The position numbers and the translations under genes are program-made. Below are positions 46,538 to 57,068 of a stretch of 64,000 nt of DNA, piece after piece (position 1 is the first letter of the stretch; every line of letters begins with the position of its first letter). This stretch comes from Semisulcospira habei (Eukaryota > Mollusca > Gastropoda > Semisulcospiridae). The notes beneath the pieces were generated by a model. It saw nothing but the letters and a program-made list of their open reading frames with translations. It had not been told where the DNA came from and did not search any database. Location: positions 14,635,047 through 14,699,046 of the forward strand of contig BTPG01000004.1 in NCBI GenBank assembly GCA_036245525.1, written 5' to 3'.

Positions 46538-46962
46538 AATGACAGAACAGAACACTGACATTAATTAATTAAGTTCTGACAACATAAGAAATCACTTGAA
46601 ACTTCTTCAGCCTTTATTTAACGTCTTTCGTCTCCAACAACCAACCATTCTTTCATTTGCAGAGTTTTTAAAATGGCATGCAGTATGTTACAAAATGATC
46701 CGCCCCCCCCCCCCCCCCCCCAATAACACTCTTGTAATCAATCTTTACATTGTCAATGGTTTTGTTATCTTATTACTATCTTTTGTCTCCAGCCGGCTGT
46801 TTCATTTTGCAAATCCAAAGGTATATACAAAATGATCCAGGCGTCCATCAGATAACAAAAAAAAAGCAGGCTATACATGCTGAAACCACCCCAATAATAA
46901 CACTGATGTAATAAATCTGTATGAAATCGAAAATGCCGCGAGTGGCGGGGAACCTCAATTCA
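46538..46962. other. No gene; C-run
   Basis: A C homopolymer lies at about 46704-46720. Short frames only. Confidence 0.5.
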
Positions 46963-49381
46963 TTACTTTTGTAACTTTTTCAGTTTATTGCGGACGTAAT
47001 CCTTAATGTTTGTCCAGCGCCTATGTCTAAGTGCAGGTTCCTCTTCCATTGCATACTGTATCTCGGCCTTTCCAGGAAGTTTGTTCATGACGAGGTGTGT
47101 CTTGAAACGAGTTTGAACAGCTTTCTCTTCAGCTTCCCCCCCATGGTTTCCTTGTAAATCTAGCTTTCTTTCGAACAGGAGCTGACGCAGTACTGTCATC
47201 ATCAAAACTATCTAGATTGTCTTCAGGCTCTGGGCGTCTTTTCTCCGTCATGCTCATCGATTCCTGTGTTGCTGACTTGCTACTTGCTTCATTCACAGGT
47301 GCTGTTCCCCCCGAGACCTCTCTGTCAGTTTCTGATGTGTCTTCATTGTCAAAGTCAATCTCTTCATCATCGCCCAGCTCAGCTCTAATGCAACTCTCAA
47401 AATCTGTCATCCCATTGTTAACTGACAGAAGAATCTTTGCCACTTTTGCCTTTTGAAGGACGTCTTGAGGTTGGCGGTAGATATGGCGATGTATCCGAAT
47501 ATCATGGCCAAGGAAATCTGCCAGCTGATCCTGGTCTAACTCCGAGATGGCCATTGACTGAGCCAAAGTTGCAACCTGCTTCCGCAACTGAGTAAATGTG
47601 AACATGGCTGGGTATGACACCCCTGCTTCTAGGGCATGGGCCTTCAGAACATCATGGCCTCTGTAAGGCCTCTGACCAGAAGGTGTGGCAAAGATGTACT
47701 GGGAATCAGCGAGAGCTGGCACCGATTGCCTCATTTGAAGGATTCTGTCCACAGTTGTCATCATCTTCTTCGTCAGCAAAACGGGAACACTCCTATTAAA
47801 CTTGCCTCTGATTTCCACTCGCTGAAAATGATTCACCATTTTCTTCTCAACCTCTGTGAGACCTTTCAAGATATCTTGATTGGTGATCGATCCAATCTTA
47901 GCATTCTGGAAGTCTGACACCTTCATTCTCTGAACTTCTCCCCCTCGTTTTCGGTTGAAAAGTGATACAGCACAAAGAGTTGCTTTAACCACTGTCGGAT
48001 AATCTTCCGAAACCATCCTTGTCTCAAGAAGCTGTTGGACCTTCCTCACATCTTCACATGATGGGATCAGCTTGGGTTTGTTCATGGTCATTTTCCCGAC
48101 CGACTGGGCTGCTGTAGCGGACACACAATCATACCAGTCCCCGTTGAAGACAGAGTCAAACCGCTGCGCCTCAGAGAGCTCCTGTCGCCACCTGTCGTCT
48201 GAACCCTACCCAAGCTGTTTGGATGCCTGTGACTGTTTGATCTGTGAACACGTTTTCAAAGCATGGCCTATGCTCATTGCGAGATTGCCTTTTTTGAACT
48301 GATGTGTGTCCTCATCAAAATCTGCTAGCTCTTTTACAGCCAGGACAACATGATCAAAGCTAGCTGAATTGATCACAGCATTTAAACTTGCGATTTTCAT
48401 TTCTGACCTCACTCTGATAATCTTTAATAGTCTCCCTAACTCCCGCATCCTGGAGCTGATTTGTCCAGCCGTGTGTTCTTCAATGTCCCTGCGGTCAAAT
48501 AATCTCTTTCCATACTCAAGAAGCAAGGGGTCAGTTCTGATGAGACGGCTTATCTCATCATTTCTCTGGCTGGCCAAGACCTTGTGATAGAATGAAAATT
48601 CAACGTATAAGGGTATTGGAAGCATTAGGCGACCACGGCGCGCAGCGTCTCCTCGCCCAGTGATCTGAAACCCTCCTGGCTTCTGACAGCAACGTTTTGA
48701 GTGTACAGAGATCAGCTTTTTTTTGATAGAGCCCTTTGCAATGGCTACAGGCGAGAAGGTCGTCTACCTTACTAGTTTTGGTGCGCTACTTAGGAATCAA
48801 ACATCCGGATTTGTTTTCAAGAACAGCAACGTTATGCATGTAATCACCCTCATCTTGTAGTCTGATCCATGCTCGACGTCTCTGCTTGGTCCCTTTTTTC
48901 ATCGACAAAATTTTAGCAACGTCTGCCTCATCTGCATGGACATCTTGTAAGTGCGTGCTCATTTTCAAGACAAGCTTGCCACACAATTTGTATGCATGTT
49001 TCTTGTCCCATTTGTACTTTCCTTTCCCTCTCTGCGACACGTGCACACCTGTTTCTTCTGTAAGTGCTCTTTCCCCACTCTTTCCAGCATCATGTTCCCC
49101 CTGCCTATCCACATTCTCATTGCCACCCCCCTAACGCACACTGCACCTTGCTGGTACTAGCGTCACCAACACCTGGCCACCCCGAACCTGCCACTTTGAT
49201 GAAATCTAACATAGTCGATACAATACTGTCTATGTCAGAGATCCCAGCAATTGATGCCGACACACCCTCTGAATCCGGTGAGCTCGAGCCAGGAACGAAC
49301 TCCTCGTCATCACTGCCCTCGTATTGCGATGCGCTGGCACTACTCTCAGTCTCGGGTCCATCCCAGGCGCCATTTGCCAAC
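46963..49381 (-). pseudogene. Tyrosine-recombinase-like gene (Crypton-like family), decayed
   Basis: Pieces on the minus strand follow one protein order. 49381-49132: acidic N-terminus (YEGSDDEEFVPGSSSPDSEG), entered after a pyrimidine tract and AG, so probably the last exon. 49112-48786: zinc-finger-like segment (KWDKKHAYKLCGK, LIPK). 48783-48660: CSHCKGLYQKKADL, then in another frame HSKRCCQKPGGFQITGRGDA. 48625-48209 and 48205-47146: helical core and recombinase, with RKRGGEVQRMKVSDF (Arg I), TQLRKQVATLAQ (Arg II), LADFLGHDIRIHRHIYR (His and Tyr nine residues apart). 47140-46963: Myb-like tail (GKAEIQYAMEEEPALRHRRW). The family cuts and rejoins DNA through a tyrosine. Defects: stops after LIPK and at 48206-48208, and frameshifts at C-runs 49126-49131 and 47136-47142 and near 48695. 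The His of the HxLR box is missing. The homopolymer shifts could be sequence errors; the stops are less easily explained. Confidence 0.7.
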
Positions 49382-49479
49382 TGGAGAAAGAAAGAAAGAA
49401 AGATTGAAACCAAAGCTGCATTAGAAACAGAAACAGCCCAATTTTGGTTTAAGGGGCCTTGCACAAGAATAAAAAGAGT

Positions 49480-49714
49480 AATCCCGTGTATGACCGATTA
49501 CATATGTGTGACCTCGGTGACGAGGGCTGGCTTCTGCAGCAGTCAAAATCCACGTTTTCTGAAAATGCAAGCAGTTTTCACACATTTGTCAACCCTGCGT
49601 GACCCTTTGAGAGAGGTCACTCAAATTGGCATGTTTAAAAAGGTCTTGCCACAAAGTATCCTTGGGCCAAGCTTGAAGAATGTGGCTTGAACAGTCTCCG
49701 AGAAAATGCCACCG
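49480..49714 (-). repeat. Short copy of the dispersed element at 60590-61690 (left part)
   Basis: Reverse-complement matches include the sequence around CAAAATCCACGTTTTCTGAA and the end AGTCTCCGAGAAAATGCCA. The remainder of the same copy lies at 50671-50760 after the MITE insertion, so the MITE split it. Confidence 0.7.
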
Positions 49715-50670
49715 TTAACTCATTCTACCCCCAGACACACCACAGCAGGATAACAGGGGTGGGATTCTAGTAACAAAGAAAACGCGGAAAATCAAACGAC
49801 GGGGGGGGGGGGGGGGGGGGGGGGGGGCATGTCCTTCATTTTCAGCGGCCGAAAAATCAAACGACAGGGGGGGGGGGGGGGGGGGAATAGGCGCGTGTCC
49901 ACCGTTCGCCAAAGTATCCAAAAACTGACAGGGGAGCGAGCCAACACACCCGAATGGACTTTGTTGATGACACTCCTGATCTGCAGTATAACAATGGAAT
50001 GTGCGTACCAGTTTTATGTTCAGATGGCACACTAAACGGCACTCTGTCTGGACAATACCTTCACCGCGTTTTCCGCTGGACGTAAGGCTACGGAAGTGTC
50101 TCTACATATCCACCATTTGAATTTTATGCCAATAAGAAGAATTTTTATTCTCGGCTTTGCGTTGTTAATAGACCGGAAAATAAATATGCTTCAGCGGATT
50201 GTGAAAGAATTTCCGGAAATCCGCGTACAGCTTATGTTCAGATGCACACTAAACGGCACTCTGTCTTGGACAATATCCTTTTTCACCGCCATTTTCCACT
50301 GCGACCTAAAGCTACCGGAAGTGTCTACATACAAATCCAACCCATTTGAGATTTTTTTGCCATTTAAGAAGAATTTTTTTTCTTCGTCTTTTTCGTTGTT
50401 ATTAGACGCGGAAAATAAATATGCTTCAACGGAATTGTGAAAGAATTTCCGCGGAAATCCGCGGAAACGCGGAAGAATCCCACCCCTGGGATAAGGATCG
50501 ACCATGATAGTTCAAAGGTGATGCCAGAACAGCTTGGCGCCTACGGGCGCCAAGCTATTCTGGCCTCACCCTTGAACTATCATGGTCGATCTGTGTCCTG
50601 CGCTGCAATGCGGTCTTGAGAGGACAGGGGCAAAATTTAAGGATTTTGGTGTTGGGGTAGAATGAGTTAA
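49715..50670. mobile_element. Hairpin MITE copy, complete, containing a nested element
   Basis: TTAACTCATTCTACCCC begins at 49715 and GGGGTAGAATGAGTTAA ends at 50670. The core arms (GGTGATGCCAGAACAG and CTATTCTGGCCTCACC) lie at 50514-50575. A 735-bp foreign insert separates the left end from the core. The outer flanks are the two halves of a repeat that exists uninterrupted at 60590-61690. Confidence 0.9.
49754..50489. mobile_element. DNA element with CAGGGGTGGGATTCT terminal inverted repeats
   Basis: The left end is CAGGGGTGGGATTCT and the right end AGAATCCCACCCCTG, a perfect 15-bp inverted repeat. GGATAA stands on both sides, which the intact MITE sequence (GGCAGGATAAGG at about 51330, reverse strand) shows to be present once before insertion. 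Inside are two G-runs after ATCAAACGAC (49799 and 49858) and two imperfect direct repeats (about 50010-50205 and 50232-50440) sharing CACACTAAACGGCACTCTGT. No transposase is encoded. Confidence 0.8.
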
Positions 50671-51149
50671 AGTTTACCATGGACGACGGACGGACGCGGA
50701 CCAGTGGCCCAGAACATAAACTCACTTTTGCTTCGCACGCACGCCAGCCAATAAAATGAAGATGATCATAGAATCACTTTACTTACCAGTTTGTAATTGG
50801 GAGCATTCCGCTGCCGTCCATGCACCCTCCTACCAGACGCACCCTCTGTGGCAGAGGCTGGGGGGGCCATGATTCTGCAGCATAGATCCCGATGGGTTTG
50901 GACATCCTGCTGCCATCCGGCGCTGGGTGTGTGTGCAGAAAGTCCTGAGCCGGTGTGACCAAAACGGTGTTGCTGAGAACATGTCCAATACAACCATGTA
51001 AACCAACTGACATTTTGAATCAGATTGATTGTACATTGCTTAACGTCCCGACAGCCACAAGGCTTTCTCAGGACGTGCCTGCACTGCTTGTGAAAAAAAA
51101 AACACCTAAACAGAACATTGCCATGTATGTCGCCTGCCGGTCAAATACG
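50671..51149. other. Remainder of split repeat, then unassigned
   Basis: 50671-50760 is the right half of the repeat split by the MITE (AGTTTACCATGGACGACGG, matching 60590-60650 in reverse). The rest has only short, unrecognised frames. Confidence 0.5.
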
Positions 51150-51364
51150 TTAACTCATTCTACCCCCAACACCAAAATCCTTAATTTTTGCCCCTGTCCT
51201 CTCAAGACTGCATTGCAGTGCAGGGCACAGATCGACCATGATAGTTCAAGGGAGATGCCAGAATAGCTTGGCGCCCATAGGCGCCAAGCTATTCTGGCAT
51301 CACCCTTGAACTATCATGGTGGATCCTTATCCTGCCGTGGTGTGTCTGGGGTAGAATGAGTTAA
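51150..51364. mobile_element. Hairpin MITE copy, complete
   Basis: TTAACTCATTCTACCCCC at 51150 and GGGGTAGAATGAGTTAA to 51364 flank 215 bp. The core arms are GGAGATGCCAGAATAG and CTATTCTGGCATCACC. It is the reverse orientation of the copy at 49715. Confidence 0.85.
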
Positions 51365-52372
51365 ATAAACCTAACACATGGGGCCAATACATAAAGCTAA
51401 GACCATTTAGCAACACACATCCAATATCAAGAGCTACAGGCAGTGCAGACAGTAGGGAGAGTTTTCAAAAGGCAAATACAGGTGAATGGACAAAGGGTAG
51501 ACAGAAACACATGCCCCAGAATAGAGAGAAAAACCCACCCTGTGGGGCTGACCAGGGTGACCCTGAGAACTAAAAACTGGCAATACAGTAAAAAGCGATA
51601 CTTCAGTTGCACATTCCTAAAGACCTGTTTGTGGACGTTTGTTCTTCGAATCGAGAGGCAGTTTTGCGAACGAGGATTGAAATCTGGCGCCATTTTTGTT
51701 TTTAAAAAAAAAGTGAACTGATACTGTGCATGCATGTGGCAAGTTAACACATGTCAGAAAAAAAAAAGAAGAAACAAAATCGCGTGGCAGATTGACCTTG
51801 TAATGGGGTTATTGAACGAATTCCTTTCATTGAACAAGAAAGCTTTTGTTAAAATCGTGAGGTTCTATTATCATTTACTACAAGACTCAACGGTTCAAGC
51901 AGACGCCTTATTTTTCTGGGCCAAACGGGTATCGGGGATTGGAGGCATCTCTCAGTTAAATAACTGCACTGAACAAGTACATTTGGGCGTGCTCTTAACT
52001 AAGAAATATTGCATAAAGTACCTCTGCAAACGCGAAAGAATGTCCGGTGACCGTTGGAGACGAAAGACGTTTAAGCAAGGGAAACAACTCCGTTCATCGG
52101 TGTTGGACCAATCAAATTGATCTGAAAACACTCCGGCCGCTTCCGTGTCCACACACAGGCCCAGGGCATCCCTGAAACACAACCATGAAGTAAATCTGTT
52201 AAAATGGGGACATCGTATTTTGATATTTTTTTTCTGACTTTTGAATGAAAGATAATACAGAAACAACCCTCAGAAAAAATGGGTGTCTGATTCGGTCACC
52301 CAGAATTCCACACCCACCCATTTCAAATAAGGATGGTAAAGAAAGTAACCCATTTCAGTGATTTGGTGTACT
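51365..52372. other. No supported gene
   Basis: Several open frames (for example 51734-52120 +) have no recognisable motif, and their composition does not stand out. I treat them as chance ORFs. Confidence 0.45.
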
Positions 52373-52524
<152 letters not shown>

Positions 52525-52642
52525 ACGAATAGAGATGGAGATGACTTCAACATAGCAGGTCTGTGACAAAAGTCATTCGTAGCAGACGGAAAAAGGATGG
52601 GTTTGCATGGCTGTCAACACGCACGATTCGACGACCGTCCCG

Positions 52643-53630
52643 TAGCCCACAAGCTAGGAAGATCTACCGTGCACCCCCCCCCCCCAGTACTCAATAAGAT
52701 GGGTTTCAAAGTGTTCCTTAGTATGTCCTGAGATGTGTAAGCCATGTTCCCCGAAAATCCTTAAGAACACACCAGAGATATAGCCGATGGCGCAAGGGTA
52801 CCCCCATTCACGCTTTTTGCAGGTGCTAAAATGAGGTTGAGAAACATTTTCCTCTAAATAAATCAGAATTCATTTCAGAAACCCAAATCAGGCAATATTA
52901 TGTTAAGGCACACATTTTGCATCCTGTGCAAAAAAAAAAAAAAAACAGAACGAAAAAATATTGAATCTCTGGCTCACAGTGAAGGTATTTTTGCACCCAG
53001 TAAACGACCATTTCCGCGAAATTGCAAAAAAGACAAAAATAATGTCAGATGCCTTCAGACATTTTCTATAGCACTGACAGTCCATTTTCAGGTTTACATC
53101 CTTAAAACAGGATGCCACAATTATTATAAACTTGACTAGGTGATGCTGTGATCACTGTGAGTGCCACAGTGGTTGATTTTGTATCCCTACCCCCAAGTTG
53201 TAAAAATACACAAAATTAATTCGAAAAAATTGCTTAAGTTATTCCATTTTATTTTGACCTCTCTTTACCTATTAAGTTTCAATAATGTGAGCATAAAGTG
53301 CAAGAAATAAGGAAAGTCGGCATCTTTTACGGTACATTCGTGGTGAATGATAACTTTTTCCCATTTAAAATTGCCGAATTGGGAAACGTACGTTGTTTCC
53401 GGTGCCCTCAGAAATTTTGTATACAACCGATAGGTCTTTGTTAGGTTTTATTGGTTAGGATAGAGTACCACAGTTACTCCCAATCTGATTTTGTGATGCT
53501 ATGATGCATTTAGGGGCCAAAGCGGCTGAATCTGCTGCCCTACCCCCATTTTACCAGTACGCAAAGTAACGCAAAATAATCATAAAAATTGCTTACGTCA
53601 TACTCCTCTGTTTAAATATTTTTTGTTGCC

Positions 53631-53666
<36 letters not shown>

Positions 53667-54756
53667 TATGCATATTGAGCATAAAAAGTTGTGATCATTT
53701 CATTAATTTCAATGTAACCCATCAATTTAATTGTAACTATTTTTAACTGGCTGGTCTTTTAGGTGATATTTTACCTAGTACGGCGAGTCTAGTAAGGTCT
53801 CCCCTTTTCCTTTCATTTATTTTCATCTAAAAATGTGTAAATATGAATGCGCAATAAAGTTTCATGGTTCCTAATAGCCAAAACAATGTTATCCAAAATA
53901 CTTAGTTACCACATTTCGACCACGAGATCTCCACTTCCACCTTCTGCAACGTTCCATTTTTTATGGCCGTCTTTAAATCTTATATTGTTCTGGCTGCCAA
54001 TAAGTGAGCTGTCAAGAGCTAGGCAGCATGTTTTCAGAGTTTGGTGTATAGGGGCGTGTCTTCTGGTCTGAACTGCCAGCAGACCGCTTCTGTGTATGGA
54101 CATGTTTGGAGAATGTGCTAAGGAGACTGATTTTCTTCGCCAAATTCGCATAGGGCGGTTTCCGCATGACCCAGTCTCACGAGGTGAGTCCAGCAGGGTC
54201 CTTACGGTCTGTGAACATTTGTGAAAGTTGTTAAAAAATGACAAGGCTTTTTCAGGGCCTTGGAAAGTCTGTCAATTTCAGTCCTTTTCCTTAAAGTCTG
54301 TGAAAGTTTGTAAAAAAAAATTACAACGTGCTGGCAGACTTTTGTCTACTTCTTTTTTTTTTTCCCCTCCCCCAATTTATGACTATTCTTGTTGTTGAAG
54401 GCATCTGACATATTATTTTTGTCTTTTTTTGCGATTTCATGGGGGTGCACAAATACCTTTACTGTGAGCCAGAGATTCAATATTTTTTCATTCTGTTTTT
54501 TGCAGAGGATGCAGAAGGTGTGCCTTGACATAATATTGCCTGATTTGGGTTTCTGGAATGAATTCTGATTTATTTAGAGGAAAATGTTTCTCAACCTCAT
54601 TTTAGCACCTGCGAAGAGCGTGAATGGGGGTACCCTTGCGCCATCGGCTTAAACATCTCAGGACATACTAAGGAACACTTTGAAACCCATCTTATTGAGT
54701 ACTGGGGGGGGGGGGGGGGGGAGGGGGCACGGTAGATCTTCCTAGCTTATGGACTA
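52643..54756. mobile_element. Fold-back element with long terminal inverted repeats, copy B
   Basis: The left end has CACAAGCTAGGAAGATCTAC, then a C-run and AGTACTCAATAAGATGGG. The right end is the inverted match, ending CTAGCTTATGGACTAC. The arms extend to about 53060 on the left and start near 54390 on the right (TTCAATATTTTTTCATTCTG). The interior includes sequence that matches copy A in reverse (around CACCTTCTGCAACGTTCC), so the two copies lie in opposite orientation. A T-run sits at 53634-53662. No ORF. Confidence 0.8.
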
Positions 54757-54850
54757 CCGGCTCTGCGGCGGCGTAGAATAGCGCGATGCTCAGGCTCTCT
54801 ATAGGTTCACGTCAGTGCAAACTCGAGTCTGGAGACGAACTGTGATTGTA

Positions 54851-55137
54851 GTGTACAATTGCGAGGGTGCATGTGCTTGTGATGATATGTAGTGTACAAT
54901 TGCGAGGGTGCATGTGCTTGTGATGATATGTAGTGTACAATTGCGAGGGTGCATGTGCTTGTGATGATATGTAGTGTACAATTGCGAGGGTGCATGTGCT
55001 TGTGATGATATGTAGTGTACAATTGCGAGGGTACATGTGCTTGTGATGATATGTAGTGTACAATTGCGAGGGTGCATGTGCTTGTGATGATATGTAGTGT
55101 ACAATTGCGAGGGTGCATGTGCTTGTGATGATATGTA
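54851..55137. repeat. 41-bp minisatellite, seven units
   Basis: Units begin at 54851, 54892, 54933, 54974, 55015, 55056 and 55097 with GTGTACAATTGCGAGGGTGC followed by a TGTGCTTGTGATGATATG phrase. Only one or two substitutions separate the units (GTACATG at about 55030), so the array is young. Minus-strand frames across it are artefacts. Confidence 0.95.
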
Positions 55138-55149
55138 CGCGTGTGCGAA

Positions 55150-55325
55150 TTAACCCATTTCAGTAGCCCTGACACAATACAGCAGGAGATGGATCCACCT
55201 TCATAATTCAAGGGCAGTGCCAGATTAGCTTGGTCAGTGAAGGCGCCAAGCAGTAATCTGGCACTGCCCTTGAATTATCATGGTCGATGCCTTATCTCCT
55301 GCAACTGATACACAGTTGTTAGTGA
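55150..55325. mobile_element. Hairpin MITE copy (CCCATTTCAG subtype)
   Basis: The left end is TTAACCCATTTCAGTAGCCC. The core arms GGCAGTGCCAGATTAG and TAATCTGGCACTGCCC pair fully, including a changed base pair relative to other copies. The right end is not clear. Confidence 0.75.
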
Positions 55326-55637
55326 AACTGACCTCAAAAATGGAGATTTGAGATTGAAGGCCCACTATCACCGTAACCGTTGAAAGATATGTTTATGTAA
55401 CAGATGAATACAAAACGCTACAGACAGGTCTAATTACAGTTCATTTAGACACAGGACAATACAGTCAGTTCAGCACAGGTTGGTGTTAATATCAAGTAAC
55501 TTGACAATGACTTTACTCCGTTTTATAAATAGAACGCTTTCAGTACGAGAAACAGCTAAACATAGATTGACACGCTAACGGCTGAGCAGAATGAAGTGCG
55601 ATTACGCTTGTGCTTTTGCTGCATGTCCCAACCCTTG

Positions 55638-55783
55638 TTAACTCATTCTACCCCAACACCGAAATCCCCCGCCATATTTTGCCGTTGTCCTCTGCTGCTT
55701 TGCAATGCAGGACACAGCTCGACCGTGATAGTTCAAGGGTGATGCCAGAATGGCTTGGCGCCCATATATCTTCCGCCAAGCTC
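55638..55783. mobile_element. Hairpin MITE, right half lost
   Basis: TTAACTCATTCTACCCC begins at 55638 and the left core arm GGTGATGCCAGAATGG is present, but the element stops at CCGCCAAGCT. There it joins the dispersed sequence also found at about 20949. Confidence 0.7.
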
Positions 55784-55789
55784 AGTGTC

Positions 55790-56848
55790 CAGCGCTGAGT
55801 AATTCCACTTGGTATGTGTACAATATTGTCAAAACAACTTGTATTACACGAGATCTTCGTGGACGTACATCTATCACTAGCGGCTCTTTAGAGGTTCTTT
55901 CAATTATCATAACGGCAAGTATTTCAAAGTCGCGAAGTCAGGCGACAAAAGCGGACAAAGCGACACAAGAGCAGCGTCGCCGCCAGCCTTGGGCCAAACT
56001 AGTGGCTGGCGCGGGACTAAGCTCATGCAACTGACCCCTGACCTCAGCGTTGCCGCGGCGATGGGGTGCGCTTAGTCCTGCCCAAGCCACTAAGCGAGGT
56101 GCTCCGCTACCTGCTCCGCTACCTGGCTTAGTGTCTTGGGCAGGAATACGCTCGCTATCGAGTAACCGAGTCCTGATCTGTCACTACAAAAATTGTTCAT
56201 GATGGAATACTTTCAATTTTCAAGGAACATAGACGTTCATGCGTCCCTGCAACTGCAGGGACTCGTCAAAATCTATGTCTCTTGTTGGCAGAGACTGGTT
56301 GCAGCGGTTCCTCTTTTATTGACGACCGTAGGGGGTTCATCGCGCGACTGACGATCACTGCTTGGAACTCGCCGCATCCTTTAACCCCTACTTCTAAAAA
56401 ATGGGTCAGTCCCCGTCCGCTGCACGCGTCCGGGTGATGACAATGACCTTTTTTTTTTATAATGAAAAGAACGTCCATTGGGCCCGACTCAACCTACCAA
56501 CAGCCTTGTGTTCTCATAGGCCCCTGCAGCTGCATGGGTTCATGGCAATCGAGGCCTCCTGCAGACTGGGAAACGGGTTTGAGGCAGAACCAGAGTCGTC
56601 AAGCAACAGGCATAACTTTTTACTTTTTCTGTTTATTTGTCCTATTGTTCAGCAGTTGTTTTACTGATTTACATCGGAGTTCAAGTTTCTACGAGCATCG
56701 TGTAATTTTTTTCTTTCTTTTTCTTGTGCGATTTAGAAAATTAGTTTGAAGGCTGAATAATCAGTTGAGTACTCAATTTACAACTGAAAGAGACACTGCT
56801 ATTTTTGACGCTGCTCTTATACAGGATTAGTGACTTTGTGCTTTAATC
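55790..56848 (+). other. Upstream region of nanos, no other gene
   Basis: The first 100 bases match a dispersed repeat. A GC-rich part (55970-56150) contains the near-palindromic pair CTTAGTCCTGCCCAAGCCAC and GGCTTAGTGTCTTGGGCAGG. The nanos promoter and 5' UTR should lie here, but I see no TATA box at a clear position and cannot fix a transcription start. Confidence 0.4.
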
Positions 56849-57010
56849 ATGCAGGAATACAAGCTTTTTGAAGGAAACATGGACTTCGCTCAAATGCTTT
56901 GGGAAGGAGAGTTTGACGGCGAGAAACAGAAATCCACAGATACAAAGGTTGGTAACTGATATACACATTTTATCTATTGATGTGTGTGTGTGTGTGTGTG
57001 TGTGTGTGCC

Positions 57011-57068
<58 letters not shown>

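Noticed and set aside
48886..49690. Plus-strand ORFs opposite the recombinase relic
   Set aside because: Antisense shadows; the minus strand carries the ordered family motifs.
51734..52120. 128-residue plus-strand ORF
   Set aside because: No family motif, no repeat copy, no splice or promoter context; treated as chance.
54799..55211. Minus-strand ORFs with YHHKHMHPRN repeats
   Set aside because: They come from the 41-bp minisatellite. 41 is not a multiple of three, so all three frames alternate, which explains their openness.
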